From assembly GCF_000717055.1 (NCBI RefSeq), contig NZ_JNXI01000019.1, positions 124,001 through 188,000 on the forward strand: a stretch of 64,000 bases of DNA, read 5' to 3'. The stretch comes from Streptomyces iakyrus (GTDB lineage: Bacteria > Actinomycetota > Actinomycetes > Streptomycetales > Streptomycetaceae). Below the pieces are notes generated by a model that was not told where the DNA came from, searched no databases, and saw only the letters and a list, made by a program, of their open reading frames with translations. Below, piece by piece: positions 54,384-63,364 of this stretch. Every line of letters begins with the position of its first letter. The stretch's first letter is position 1. Both the position numbers and the translations under genes were made by a program.

Positions 54384-55225
54384 AGTCTCCCCAGCGCTTG
54401 CTCAATGAAGGCCAGCGACTCTCTCGGAGAGAGAGCCTGCGCCCGGATCATCCCATAGCGCAGTTCAAGGACCCTGAGCTCCCGGGGGCTTGAGACGGGG
54501 CGGCCGTTGAACGCACCGTCGGAACGCCCGACCCCTGTGCCGTCCGAGAACCTCAGCACTTCGATCAGCCCATGCATACCGGCATGCTCCTCACGATCAG
54601 TTGGCATCACTTGGAGCGAGACGGTCCGCAACTCACCCACCTCCAGCAGGTGTTCGAGTTGTCGACGCAACACCATTTTGCCCCCGAGAGGGCGTTCGAG
54701 CGTCACCTGTTCTTGGACGAAACTCAAAGCGGGAACAGGGTCTCGATCGAAGACGGACTTCCGAGCGACCCGTGCTGCGATGGCGCGTTCCACCACGTCT
54801 GGCGAGAGCGCCGGCAGTCGGTTCTCGAACATCGCCCCCGCGTACTGGGGCGTCTGCAACAGGCCGTGGATGTGATGCGTGCTGTAGAGCGACATCTCCA
54901 CCGCCCTCTCCTCCAACTGGGCCAGTTCGCGAGCTCGCTTGGGATACCGAGCCCTCTCCATCTCCTTCGTGAACGCCCTCAGATGCCCCTGGGCGTTCAG
55001 CACTTGGTCCGCCCTGTCCAGGTACTCCGGCCGGGGAATCCGCGCTCCCCGCTCCATCTTGCGGATCATGTCCTCGCCGTAGCCGAGCACCTCGCCCAGC
55101 TCGGCGACCCGCATCCCCGCCGCCTCCCGGCACACCTTCAGCAGCTTGCCCACCGCCTGGACCAGCGGCTCGATCTCGTCGCCCGGCTCGACATCCCAGC
55201 CGGCCTCGTCGACAGCCTCGTTCAT
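54380..55225 (-). CDS. WhiJ-like XRE regulator (HTH plus DUF5753)
   Basis: 281 residues. An N-terminal XRE helix-turn-helix (CREAAGMRVAELGEVLGYGE, IRKMERGARIPRP) is followed by the DUF5753 effector domain (LYSTHHIHGLLQTPQYAGAM, FVQEQVTLERPLGG, RVLELRYGMIRAQALSPRES). ATG 55225 follows GGAGGTGGGG. With the DUF397 gene downstream and a divergent ATPase gene it makes the classic three-gene Streptomyces module typified by abaA/whiJ loci. Confidence 0.92.
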   Translation of the reverse strand: MNEAVDEAGWDVEPGDEIEPLVQAVGKLLKVCREAAGMRVAELGEVLGYGEDMIRKMERGARIPRPEYLDRADQVLNAQGHLRAFTKEMERARYPKRARELAQLEERAVEMSLYSTHHIHGLLQTPQYAGAMFENRLPALSPDVVERAIAARVARKSVFDRDPVPALSFVQEQVTLERPLGGKMVLRRQLEHLLEVGELRTVSLQVMPTDREEHAGMHGLIEVLRFSDGTGVGRSDGAFNGRPVSSPRELRVLELRYGMIRAQALSPRESLAFIEQALGRL

Positions 55226-55362
55226 GCCCCACCTCCATCGCGCAGCCGTACCCGTACAACGACCGGGACAGCCGAGACAGCACGAGACAGGTCCCGGACA
55301 GTAGCGGTACGCACACGCGCTGCCGCTGATCACCGGGCGCGGACTCCGCCACGCTGAGTCAC

Positions 55363-55764
55363 ATGAACCAGGAGACCGCCATCCGCAACCTCAGCCTTCT
55401 GCTCTCCCCCACTCCCAGAGGAGCCCGGCTCGCCCGGCTCCTCGCCACGGAGCAACTCCGCGCGTGGGGACTGCCGTCGGACCCTGCCGGGCAGATCGTG
55501 GCCGAGCTCGCGACCAATGCCGCCACCCACGGGCGCGTCCCCGGCCGGGACTTCCGGCTGACGCTCTACGTCGTCGGCGGCACCCTGCGTATCGAGGTCA
55601 CGGACACGCGCGGTGACCGGCTTCCGCACCCCGCCCGGCCGGCCCCGGACGCCACCACCGGCCGGGGCCTCCTCGTCGTGGCCGCCCTCGCCGGCCGCTG
55701 GGGCGTGACCCCGGGCCCGCACCCGCGCAAGACGGTGTGGGCCGAGGTCGACGTGCCCAGGTGA
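55363..55764 (+). CDS. HATPase-domain anti-sigma-type protein of the regulator module
   Basis: 133 residues of the GHKL ATPase fold (IVAELATNAATHGRVPG with the N-box Asn, and TTGRGLLVVAALAGRWGV as G-box). Such proteins resemble SpoIIAB/RsbW kinases. It is divergent from the WhiJ-like regulator, 138 bases between starts, with its own promoter. Confidence 0.9.
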   Translation: MNQETAIRNLSLLLSPTPRGARLARLLATEQLRAWGLPSDPAGQIVAELATNAATHGRVPGRDFRLTLYVVGGTLRIEVTDTRGDRLPHPARPAPDATTGRGLLVVAALAGRWGVTPGPHPRKTVWAEVDVPR

Positions 55765-55766
55765 AG

Positions 55767-55808
55767 GGCCGGTGAGGGCGCACCGTCCCCACAGTGCCCT
55801 CACCGGCC
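55767..55808. terminator. Bidirectional hairpin terminator
   Basis: A 13-bp perfect stem, GGCCGGTGAGGGC (55767-55779) with GCCCTCACCGGCC (55796-55808), lies between the convergent HATPase and MMPL genes. Confidence 0.88.
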
Positions 55809-55826
55809 GGTCCTCGTACGTGCCCG

Positions 55827-58028
55827 TCAGACGCGGACCAGTTCCCTGTCGTCGTCGCCGGAGGCGGTGCGCAGGCCGTCGCCCTCCACGTCCACGTTGG
55901 GCAGCGCGCGGTCGAGCCAGTTCGGCAGCCACCAGGCCTTGCGGCCGAGGAGGGCCAGGACGGCCGGGACGATGGCCATGCGGACGACGAACGCGTCGAA
56001 GAACACCGCGATCGCGAGGCCGAAGCCGATCATCTTGACCATGGACTCGGACGAGCCGATGAAGCCGGCGAAGACGGCCATCATGATGACCGCGGCGGCG
56101 GTGACGACCCGCGCGCCGTGCCGGAACCCGGTGACCACGGCCTGCGCGGGCTTCTCGCCGTGAACGTAGGCCTCCCGCATCCGGGTCACGAGGAACACCT
56201 CGTAGTCCATCGCCAGGCCGAAGACCACTCCGACCATGAAGATCGGCATCATCGACATGACCGGCCCGGTCTGCTCCACGCCCATCAGGCCGGACAGCCA
56301 GCCCCACTGGAAGACCGCGACGACCGCGCCGAGGGCCGCCATCACCGACAGCAGGAAGCCGAGGGCCGCCTTCAGCGGGACCAGGATCGAGCGGAACACC
56401 ACGATCAGCAGGAGGAAGGCCAGGCCGACGACGAGCACGAGATACGGCACCAGCGCGTCGTTGAGCTTCTCGCTGACGTCGATGTTCATCGCCGTGCTGC
56501 CGGTGACCAGGACGTTCGCGTCGGTGTCGGCCTTGATGCCCGCGCCCGCGTCCCGGATGCCGTGCACCAGGTTCTCCGTGGTGACGGAGGACGGCTTGGA
56601 GCCGGGGATGACGGTGATGGTGGCGGTGTCACCGGCCTTGTTGGGCTGCGCGGGCGTGACCGTGACGACGTCCTTCAGGCCCTTGATCTCGTCGCCGGTC
56701 TCGGCGAAGACCGCCTTGGGGTCGTCGCTGTCCTTCGCGTCGACGACGACCATCAGGGGGCCGTTGAAGCCCGGCCCGAAGCCCTCGGACAGCAGGTCGT
56801 AGGCGCGGCGCTGGGTGGTGGAGGTGGGCTGGGAGCCGTCGTCGGGCAGGCCCAGTTCGAGGGAGGTCGCCGGGACGGCGGCCGCGCCGAGACCGATGAC
56901 GCCGAGCAGCAGGACGGCGACCGGGCGGCGGACGACGAAGCTCGCCCAACGCGCGCCCAGGTTCGGCTTGGCCGGCTGGTCCTTCTTCTTCGCACGGCCG
57001 AGGAGCTTGCCCTTCTCCCCCATCGGCTTCACCTTGCGGCCCGCGTGTCCGAGCAGGGCCGGGACCATCGTCAGGGCGATCAGCACCGCGATGGCCACCG
57101 TGCCCGCCGCCGCGATGCCCATCTTCGTCAGCATCGGGATGTTGACGACGGACAGGCCCACCAGCGCGATGACCACGGTCAGGCCCGCGAAGACCACCGC
57201 GGAGCCCGCCGTGCCGACGGCCCGGCCCGCCGCCTCCTCGCGCTCGCGGCCCTCGGCCAGTTCGGCGCGGTAGCGGGAGACGATGAACAGGGCGTAGTCG
57301 ATGCCGACGGCCAGGCCGATCATCATCGCGAGGGTCGAGGTGGTCGAGCCGAGGTCCAGCACACTGGCCAGACCCGTGATCGCGGAGACGCCGATGCCCA
57401 CGCCGATCAGCGCCGTCAGCAGCGGCAACCCGGCCGCGACCAGCGAGCCGAAGGTGATGACCAGGACGACCGCGGCGACCGCGATGCCGATGATCTCGCT
57501 GGAGCCGGTGTGCGGGACGGCCTGGAGCGCGTCACCGCCGATCTCGACGGTCAGCCCGGCCTCACGCGCGTCCTGCGCGCTGTCCTTGAGGGCGTCCTTC
57601 GCCGCGTCGTCCAGCTCCATGCCGGAGACCTTGTACGAGACCTGCGCGTAGGCGATCGTGCCGTCCTTGCTGACGGCCTTCGCCTGGTACGGGTCGGTGA
57701 CGCGGACGACCTCGGAGCCGTCGGACAGCTCCTTCACGGTCTCCTTCACCGTCGCCTTGTTGCCCGGGTCGGTCATCTTCTCGCCGCTCGGCGCCTTGAA
57801 GACGACGCGTGCGGTGGCTCCGTCGGCACTGGTGCCGGGGAAGCGCTGCTCCAGCAGGTCGAAGGCCTTCTGGGCCTCGGTGCCGGGGATGGAGAACGAG
57901 CTGTTGCCCGCGGCGGGGGCGCCGGCCGCGCCGACACCGGCGAGGGTCAGCAGGGCCACCCAGATCAGGGCGACGAAGTGCCGCCGCCGGAACGAGAGCC
58001 GGCCGAGTTTGTAGAGGAAAGTGGCCAC
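55827..58028 (-). CDS. MMPL-family (RND) exporter
   Basis: 733 residues, two repeats of an MMPL domain with about 12 membrane helices. Hallmarks are GLAVGIDYALFIVSRYRAELAEG and the second-half GLAMDYEVFLVTRMREAYVHG, whose Asp-Tyr pairs carry protons. This is the ActII-3/MmpL type that exports lipids or antibiotics. It follows a TetR gene on the same strand (98 bases apart) and is presumably repressed by it. GTG start after GGGAG. Confidence 0.93.
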   Translation of the reverse strand: MATFLYKLGRLSFRRRHFVALIWVALLTLAGVGAAGAPAAGNSSFSIPGTEAQKAFDLLEQRFPGTSADGATARVVFKAPSGEKMTDPGNKATVKETVKELSDGSEVVRVTDPYQAKAVSKDGTIAYAQVSYKVSGMELDDAAKDALKDSAQDAREAGLTVEIGGDALQAVPHTGSSEIIGIAVAAVVLVITFGSLVAAGLPLLTALIGVGIGVSAITGLASVLDLGSTTSTLAMMIGLAVGIDYALFIVSRYRAELAEGREREEAAGRAVGTAGSAVVFAGLTVVIALVGLSVVNIPMLTKMGIAAAGTVAIAVLIALTMVPALLGHAGRKVKPMGEKGKLLGRAKKKDQPAKPNLGARWASFVVRRPVAVLLLGVIGLGAAAVPATSLELGLPDDGSQPTSTTQRRAYDLLSEGFGPGFNGPLMVVVDAKDSDDPKAVFAETGDEIKGLKDVVTVTPAQPNKAGDTATITVIPGSKPSSVTTENLVHGIRDAGAGIKADTDANVLVTGSTAMNIDVSEKLNDALVPYLVLVVGLAFLLLIVVFRSILVPLKAALGFLLSVMAALGAVVAVFQWGWLSGLMGVEQTGPVMSMMPIFMVGVVFGLAMDYEVFLVTRMREAYVHGEKPAQAVVTGFRHGARVVTAAAVIMMAVFAGFIGSSESMVKMIGFGLAIAVFFDAFVVRMAIVPAVLALLGRKAWWLPNWLDRALPNVDVEGDGLRTASGDDDRELVRV

Positions 58029-58126
58029 GAGGGCGTACTCCCGGTCAGTCGTGGGGTGTTGAGGGCAGGGGTGATCGGCCCGACGACGTGAGCGGATACG
58101 TCAGGTAGGGGCTTGGCTGAGGGGGA

Positions 58127-58726
58127 CTACTCGGAGGGCACGCCGAGGGCGGGGAGGACCACGGCGTCGATGTACGAGATGAGGAACTGTTGTGTCGGCG
58201 GCTGGTCGTCGATCAGCGTGCGCGTCGCGAACGCGCCGATGAGTATGTGGACGACGTAGTCCAGCGCCGGGCAGTCGGCGCGGACCTCGCCTCTGTCGAC
58301 GGCCCGTTGCACCACCCGGCGGAACTCCGCCATCTCCGGCTCCACGAGGAGTTCCTTGAACGCCTGGAGGAGGTCGGGGTTGGCGTGCACCGCCATGAAC
58401 AGGCCCCGCATCAGCGCGGCGTTCTGCTGCATGGTGCAGTCGTCCTCACGGGAGGTGAGGGCGTGCAGGTCGCCCCGCAGGGAGCCGGTGTCGATGTCGG
58501 CGATGCTGCCCGGCTTGTTGTGCCGGATCGCCTTCGCCACCAGCTCGGGCTTGCCGCCCCACTGGCGGTAGAGGGTGGCCTTGCTGGACCGGGTGCGCGC
58601 GGCGACGGCGTCCATGGTGAGGGCGTCGTAGCCGACTTCGCGGAGCAGGTCGAGCACGGCCGCGTAGAGCTCGGCCTCACGCTCGGGGGTGATCCGACTG
58701 CGACGCGCGGCGGCGACCTCAGTCAT
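58127..58726 (-). CDS. TetR-family regulator of the MMPL exporter
   Basis: 199 residues with a TetR HTH (LYAAVLDLLREVGYDALTMD, VAARTRSSKATLYRQWGGK) and a ligand domain. ATG 58726 is 6 bases after AAGGTG; an in-frame GTG at 58735 is possible. Two operator-like sites lie just upstream, so it probably represses itself and the exporter. Confidence 0.9.
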   Translation of the reverse strand: MTEVAAARRSRITPEREAELYAAVLDLLREVGYDALTMDAVAARTRSSKATLYRQWGGKPELVAKAIRHNKPGSIADIDTGSLRGDLHALTSREDDCTMQQNAALMRGLFMAVHANPDLLQAFKELLVEPEMAEFRRVVQRAVDRGEVRADCPALDYVVHILIGAFATRTLIDDQPPTQQFLISYIDAVVLPALGVPSE

Positions 58727-58750
58727 CTCGCTCACCTTCCTGACTCCGAA

Positions 58751-58813
58751 CGACACGGTTTCGTACGCCACGAATGTAGCGCACCACTTATGAAAACGAA
58801 ACCGTTTCGTACG
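58751..58813. promoter_or_regulatory. Two operator copies for the TetR regulator
   Basis: GGTTTCGTACG at 58757-58767 and CGTTTCGTACG at 58803-58813, 46 bases apart. The second is part of a dyad, ACGAAA (58796-58801), CCG, TTTCGT (58805-58810). They lie between the tetR start and the divergent tricorn protease gene and could affect both. Confidence 0.6.
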
Positions 58814-58881
58814 TGTGCTGGGTCACGGACATGCTTTTGCCTTGAGTTGCCCTGGTCCGTCCCTCGGCAAAGCATGAGGAC

Positions 58882-61800
58882 GTGACCTATCTGCGTCTGC
58901 CGCACCTCCATGACGACCTGCTGTGCTTCGTGGCCGAGGACGACCTCTGGCTCGCCCCGCTCGACGCCCCCGGCCGGGCCTGGCGGATCACCGTCGACCG
59001 CACCAAGCTGGGCCACCCCCGCTTCTCGCCCGACGGCCGCCACATCGCCTGCACGAGCTGGCGCAGCCTGGTGCCCGAGGTCCACGTCGTCCCCGTGGAC
59101 GGAGGCCCGGGCCGCCAGGTGAGCCACTGGGGCAGCGCCGACACCCGGGTCTGCGGCTGGACCCCGGAGGGCGAGATCCTGGCCGTGGCCTCGCACGGCG
59201 AACCCTTCTCCTTCTTCACCTGGGCCTACAAGATCTCCCCCGACGGCGACCCGGGCCGCAAACTGCCCTGGGGGCCGGTCTCCGACATCCAGGTCGCCGA
59301 CGTGGCCGGCGAGCGCAGATCCCTGCTGCTCACCGGCACCCCGCCGCACGAACCGGCCTCCTGGAAGCGCTACCGCGGCGGGGCCACGGGCCGCCTCTGG
59401 CTGCACGGCGAACGGCTGCTCGAAGGCCTCGGCGGCCATCTGCACTCCCCGATGTTCACCGGCGGCCGCATCGCGTTCCTCTCCGACCACGAGGGCGTCG
59501 GCAACCTCTACTCCATCGCCTACGACGGCTCGGACCTGCGCCGGCACACCGACCACGACGCCTTCTACGCCCGGCACGCCGCGAGCGACGGCACCCGGGT
59601 GGTGTACCAGTGCGCGGGCGACCTGTGGATCGTCGACGACCTCTCCCCGGACTCCGGACCGCGCCGCCTGGACGTACGCCTCAGCGGGCCGCGGGCCGGG
59701 CGGCGCCCCTACCAGGTGGCGGCGTCCCGGCACCTCGACGGGCTCTCCGTCGACGAGACCGGCCGGGCCAGTGCCGTCGTGGTGCGCGGCAGCCTGTACT
59801 GGCTGACCCACCGGGACGGCCCCGCCCGCACCCTCACCGACACCCCCGGCGTCCGGGTGCGGCTGCCCGAGATGCTCGGCGCGAGCGGACGGGTGGCATA
59901 CGTGACGGACGCGGAGGGCGAGGACGCCATCGAGATCGCCTCCCTGCCCCGGGCGAGCGGTGAGCGGGCACCCCGGCGTCATGCCCCGGGCGCGCTGGGC
60001 CGGGTGCGCGAACTGGTCTCCGACCCCGAGGGCGAGCGGCTGGCGGTCGCGTCGCACGACGGCCGGCTCCTCCTCGTCGACGTCACGGAGGACTCCGACG
60101 GGCAGGTCACCGAACTGATCCGGTCGGTCAACGGGCCCGTGCGCGACCTCGCGTTCTCCCCGGACGGGGCGTGGCTGACCTGGTCCCACCCGGGCATCGG
60201 GCGGACCCTGCGGCAGATCAAGATGGCCCGGCTCGCCGACCGGCTGATCGTCGATGTGACCAACGGCCGCTTCGAGGACGAGAACCCGGTCTTCACCCGC
60301 GACGGCCGTTACCTCGCCTTCCTGTCCTGGCGCGGCTTCGACCCCGTCTACGACGTGCACACCGGCGACCTGTCCTTCCCGCTGGGCTGCCGCCCCTACC
60401 TCGTGCCGCTGTCCTCCGCGACGCCCTCCCCGTTCGCGGTGAACCCGGAGGGCCGCCCGGCCGCCGGGGGCCTGGACCCGGTGGAGGACGACGACAACGC
60501 CGACAACGGGGCCGTGACCGTCGAGGTCGAGGGGCTGGAGAGCCGCGTCACGCCGTTCCCGGTGGCCGCCTCCAAGTACTCCGCGCTGCACCCGGTGGCG
60601 GGCGGCGGGCTGGTCTGGCTGCGCTGGCCCATCTCCGGCGCCCTCGGCGAGACGTTCGCCAACCCCGACGACACCACCGGCCGGCCGACCCTGGAGCACT
60701 TCGGCATCACCAAGGCCAGGAAGACCGAACTCGCCCAGCACCTCGACTGGTTCGCCGTCAGCGGCGACGGCAGCCGGCTGGTGATCGTCGACGAGGGCGA
60801 GCTGCGCGCGGTCCCGTCCCATGAGCAGGGCGACAGCGACTCCACCGTGTGGATCGACGCCCGCCGCATCCTGCACACGGTCGACCCGGCGGCGGAGTGG
60901 CGGCAGTCCTACGAGGAGGCCGGGCGGCTGATCCGGGCCCACTTCTGGGATCCGGGCATGTGCGGCATCGACTGGGACGGGGTGCTCGACCAGTACCGCC
61001 CCCTGGTCGAACGGGTCGCCTCCCCCGACGAGTTCGCCGACCTGCTCCGTGAGGTCCTCGGCGAACTGGGCACGTCCCACGCCTACGTCACCGCGGCCCG
61101 GCGCAACGAGGGCCCGCCGCACTACCAGCGCCGGCAGGGCCTGCTGGGCGCCAACCTCGTCCGCAGGAACGGCGGCTGGGCCGTGAAGCGGATCCTGCCC
61201 GGCGACTCCTCCGACTCCAAGGCCCGCTCCCCGCTGGCCGGTTCGGGAATCCGGGAGGGCGCGGTCCTCACCCATGTGGACGGCCGCCCGGTCGATCCGG
61301 ACGCGGGCCCCTACCCGCTGCTGGCCGGCGCGGGCGGTACGACGGTGGAGCTGACCTTCGACCCGGCGGAGGGCACGGGCCCCTCCCGGCGGGTCGCCGT
61401 CGTCCCGCTCGTCGACGAGCGGCCGCTGCGCTACCAGGACTGGGTGGCCAAACGCCGGGCGGTGGTGCGCGAGTTGAGCGGCGGACGCTGCGGCTACCTG
61501 CACATCCCCGACATGGGCGGCTCGGGCTGGGCGCAGTTCAACCGCGACCTGCGCATGGAGGTGTCCCGGCCGGCCCTGATCGTGGACGTGCGCGGCAACG
61601 CCGGCGGTCACATCAGCGAGCTGGTCATCGAGACGCTGAGCCGGACGATCCTGGGCTGGGACCTGACCCGCGACGCCCAGCCGGTGTCGTACACCTCGAA
61701 CGCGCCGCGCGGCCCGGTGGTGGCCCTGGCCGACGAGGCGACCTCCTCCGACGGCGACATGATCACCGCCGCGTTCAAGCTGCTGAAGCTCGGCCCGGTC

Positions 61801-62112
61801 GTGGGGCAGCGCACCTGGGGCGGGGTGGTCGGCATGACCGGCCGGCACGAGCTGGGCGACGGCACGGTGATCACGGTGCCGATGAACGCGGCCTGGTTCG
61901 ACGCCTACGGCTGGTCGGTGGAGAACAAGGGCGTCTCCCCCGACATCGACGTCCTGCGCACCCCGCTGGACTGGGCCGAGGGACGGCACGCCCAGCTGGC
62001 CGACGCGGTGGAGCTGGCGCTCGGACTGCTTCAGAGCAACCCGCCGGCGACGCCGCCGACCTACAGCGACGTACCGGACCGCTCCCGTCCGAAGCTGCCG
62101 CCCCGGACGTGA
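58882..62112 (+). CDS. Tricorn-type S41 serine protease
   Basis: A giant cytosolic peptidase of 1076 residues that trims peptides released by the proteasome. The N-terminal 700 residues are two beta-propellers (repeats like LGHPRFSPDGRHIACTSW, RDLAFSPDGAWLTWSH). A C1 domain, a PDZ domain (SGIREGAVLTHVDGRPV) and a C-terminal S41 domain follow. Catalytic features: Ser-His in ELGTSHAYV, the oxyanion GNAGGHISELV, nucleophile region DEATSSDGDMIT. GTG start follows GAGG. Divergent from tetR. Confidence 0.93.
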   Translation: MTYLRLPHLHDDLLCFVAEDDLWLAPLDAPGRAWRITVDRTKLGHPRFSPDGRHIACTSWRSLVPEVHVVPVDGGPGRQVSHWGSADTRVCGWTPEGEILAVASHGEPFSFFTWAYKISPDGDPGRKLPWGPVSDIQVADVAGERRSLLLTGTPPHEPASWKRYRGGATGRLWLHGERLLEGLGGHLHSPMFTGGRIAFLSDHEGVGNLYSIAYDGSDLRRHTDHDAFYARHAASDGTRVVYQCAGDLWIVDDLSPDSGPRRLDVRLSGPRAGRRPYQVAASRHLDGLSVDETGRASAVVVRGSLYWLTHRDGPARTLTDTPGVRVRLPEMLGASGRVAYVTDAEGEDAIEIASLPRASGERAPRRHAPGALGRVRELVSDPEGERLAVASHDGRLLLVDVTEDSDGQVTELIRSVNGPVRDLAFSPDGAWLTWSHPGIGRTLRQIKMARLADRLIVDVTNGRFEDENPVFTRDGRYLAFLSWRGFDPVYDVHTGDLSFPLGCRPYLVPLSSATPSPFAVNPEGRPAAGGLDPVEDDDNADNGAVTVEVEGLESRVTPFPVAASKYSALHPVAGGGLVWLRWPISGALGETFANPDDTTGRPTLEHFGITKARKTELAQHLDWFAVSGDGSRLVIVDEGELRAVPSHEQGDSDSTVWIDARRILHTVDPAAEWRQSYEEAGRLIRAHFWDPGMCGIDWDGVLDQYRPLVERVASPDEFADLLREVLGELGTSHAYVTAARRNEGPPHYQRRQGLLGANLVRRNGGWAVKRILPGDSSDSKARSPLAGSGIREGAVLTHVDGRPVDPDAGPYPLLAGAGGTTVELTFDPAEGTGPSRRVAVVPLVDERPLRYQDWVAKRRAVVRELSGGRCGYLHIPDMGGSGWAQFNRDLRMEVSRPALIVDVRGNAGGHISELVIETLSRTILGWDLTRDAQPVSYTSNAPRGPVVALADEATSSDGDMITAAFKLLKLGPVVGQRTWGGVVGMTGRHELGDGTVITVPMNAAWFDAYGWSVENKGVSPDIDVLRTPLDWAEGRHAQLADAVELALGLLQSNPPATPPTYSDVPDRSRPKLPPRT

Positions 62113-62136
62113 ACGCCCGGGCCCGGACAGCTGAAA

Positions 62137-62167
62137 GGGGCGCCCCGCACGGGGACGCCCCTTTTTT
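62137..62167 (+). terminator. Intrinsic terminator of the tricorn gene
   Basis: GGGGCGCCCC, GCAC loop, GGGGACGCCCC, then six T residues at 62162-62167. A rare full intrinsic terminator in this GC-rich DNA. Confidence 0.9.
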
Positions 62168-62184
62168 CCGCTCAGCACGCAACG

Positions 62185-62403
62185 TCAGGCGTCGAAGTCC
62201 TGGTCGAAGCGGTCCTCCTGCTCGCGCTCACGGTCGCGCTGCGGTTCCGTGCGCTCACGGTCGCGCTGCGGCTGCGAGGGGTCCATGTCCTCGTCGCGCC
62301 GGCGGTTGCGGCCCGGCACCTGCTCGCGAGCCTGCTCCGCCTTCTGGCGAGCCTGGTTCTGCCACTGCTCGGACTTCTCCTGGAACTGGTCCTTCATACC
62401 CAT
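62185..62403 (-). CDS. Small highly charged hydrophilic protein
   Basis: 72 residues, almost all Gln, Arg, Glu and Asp (DQFQEKSEQWQNQARQKAEQ), with an internal QRDRER repeat. Likely disordered or coiled coil; similar small stress proteins occur in Streptomyces, function unknown. GGGAG lies 9 bases before ATG 62403. A 21-bp perfect direct repeat (62224-62244, 62251-62271) encodes the repeated part. Confidence 0.75.
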   Translation of the reverse strand: MGMKDQFQEKSEQWQNQARQKAEQAREQVPGRNRRRDEDMDPSQPQRDRERTEPQRDREREQEDRFDQDFDA

Positions 62404-62479
62404 GTGGGTTCACTCCCGTTGGGGGTGAGGGGATCTGGCTCGTTCAGATTCACACGGGCCGTGACGCTGCGCATGTCGA

Positions 62480-63364
62480 TCACTTACGGAGCGTAGTGCG
62501 CTGCTGCTCATCGGCCGCACCACCGGCCCCGACCAGACCCGTGCGCATCCCCGTCAGCCGGTCCGCGAACCGCCGCATCTCGCGCTGGCCCACCGTCCCG
62601 ATGACAGCGGGCAGACAGCCGCGCACGCCCTGCATCCCGCGCAGCCACCACTGCCCGTACACATGGCCCGACCGGCGCTCGATCCCCTCCACGAGCCGGT
62701 CCACGGCCGGCCCCAGCGGATAGGTCTTGTTCGAAGGCCAGGGCAGCCGCTGCCTCAACTCCCGCATGACGTCGTCCTGATCGGCACCGCGCACCATGTC
62801 GGTGTCGGTCCACGACAGGTACCCGACGCCCACCTTCACACCCCGGTGCCCGACCTCGGCCCGCAGGCTGTGCGCGTACGCCTCCACGCCCGACTTGGAC
62901 GCGCAGTACGCGCTCATCATCGGCGCCGGGGTGATCGCGGCGAGGGACGCGATCTGCAGCAGATACCCCCGGCTCTCCAACAGCGCAGGCAGAAAGGCCC
63001 GGCCGGTCACCGCCGAACCGATCAGGTTGACCTCGATCACCCGCCGCCAGGACTCCGGGTCGGAATCGACGAACGGCCCGCCGGTCGCGACACCGGCGTT
63101 GGCGACGACGATGTCGACCCGGCCGAAGCGCTCCCGGACCTCGCCGGCCACGCGGGCCATCGCCTCGTGGTCGGTGACGTCGGCGTGCCAGTGGTCGCTG
63201 TCGCTGTGCAGCCGCCCGGAGACCTGCTTGAGCGCGTCCGGCTCCAGACCGACCAGCGCCACCTTCACCCCGCGCGCGGAGAGCTTGCGGGCCAGCAACT
63301 CCCCGACACCGCGCGCCGCCCCGGTCACCACGGCGACCTTGCCTTCGAGGCTCACCCTGCTCAT
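62480..63364 (-). CDS. Short-chain dehydrogenase/reductase
   Basis: 294 residues of the classical SDR fold: NAD(P) motif VTGAARGVGELL, NAG in VVANAGVATGG, catalytic Ser in LQIASLAAIT and Y-x-x-x-K in SAYCASKSG. Substrate unknown. It overlaps the alpha/beta hydrolase gene by 4 bases, so both are made together, probably acting on the same lipid or ester substrate (inference). Confidence 0.9.
   Translation of the reverse strand: MSRVSLEGKVAVVTGAARGVGELLARKLSARGVKVALVGLEPDALKQVSGRLHSDSDHWHADVTDHEAMARVAGEVRERFGRVDIVVANAGVATGGPFVDSDPESWRRVIEVNLIGSAVTGRAFLPALLESRGYLLQIASLAAITPAPMMSAYCASKSGVEAYAHSLRAEVGHRGVKVGVGYLSWTDTDMVRGADQDDVMRELRQRLPWPSNKTYPLGPAVDRLVEGIERRSGHVYGQWWLRGMQGVRGCLPAVIGTVGQREMRRFADRLTGMRTGLVGAGGAADEQQRTTLRK

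Noticed and set aside
58732..62178. 1148-codon minus-strand frame opposite the tricorn gene
   Set aside because: Shadow of the tricorn protease, which has all its family motifs on the plus strand.
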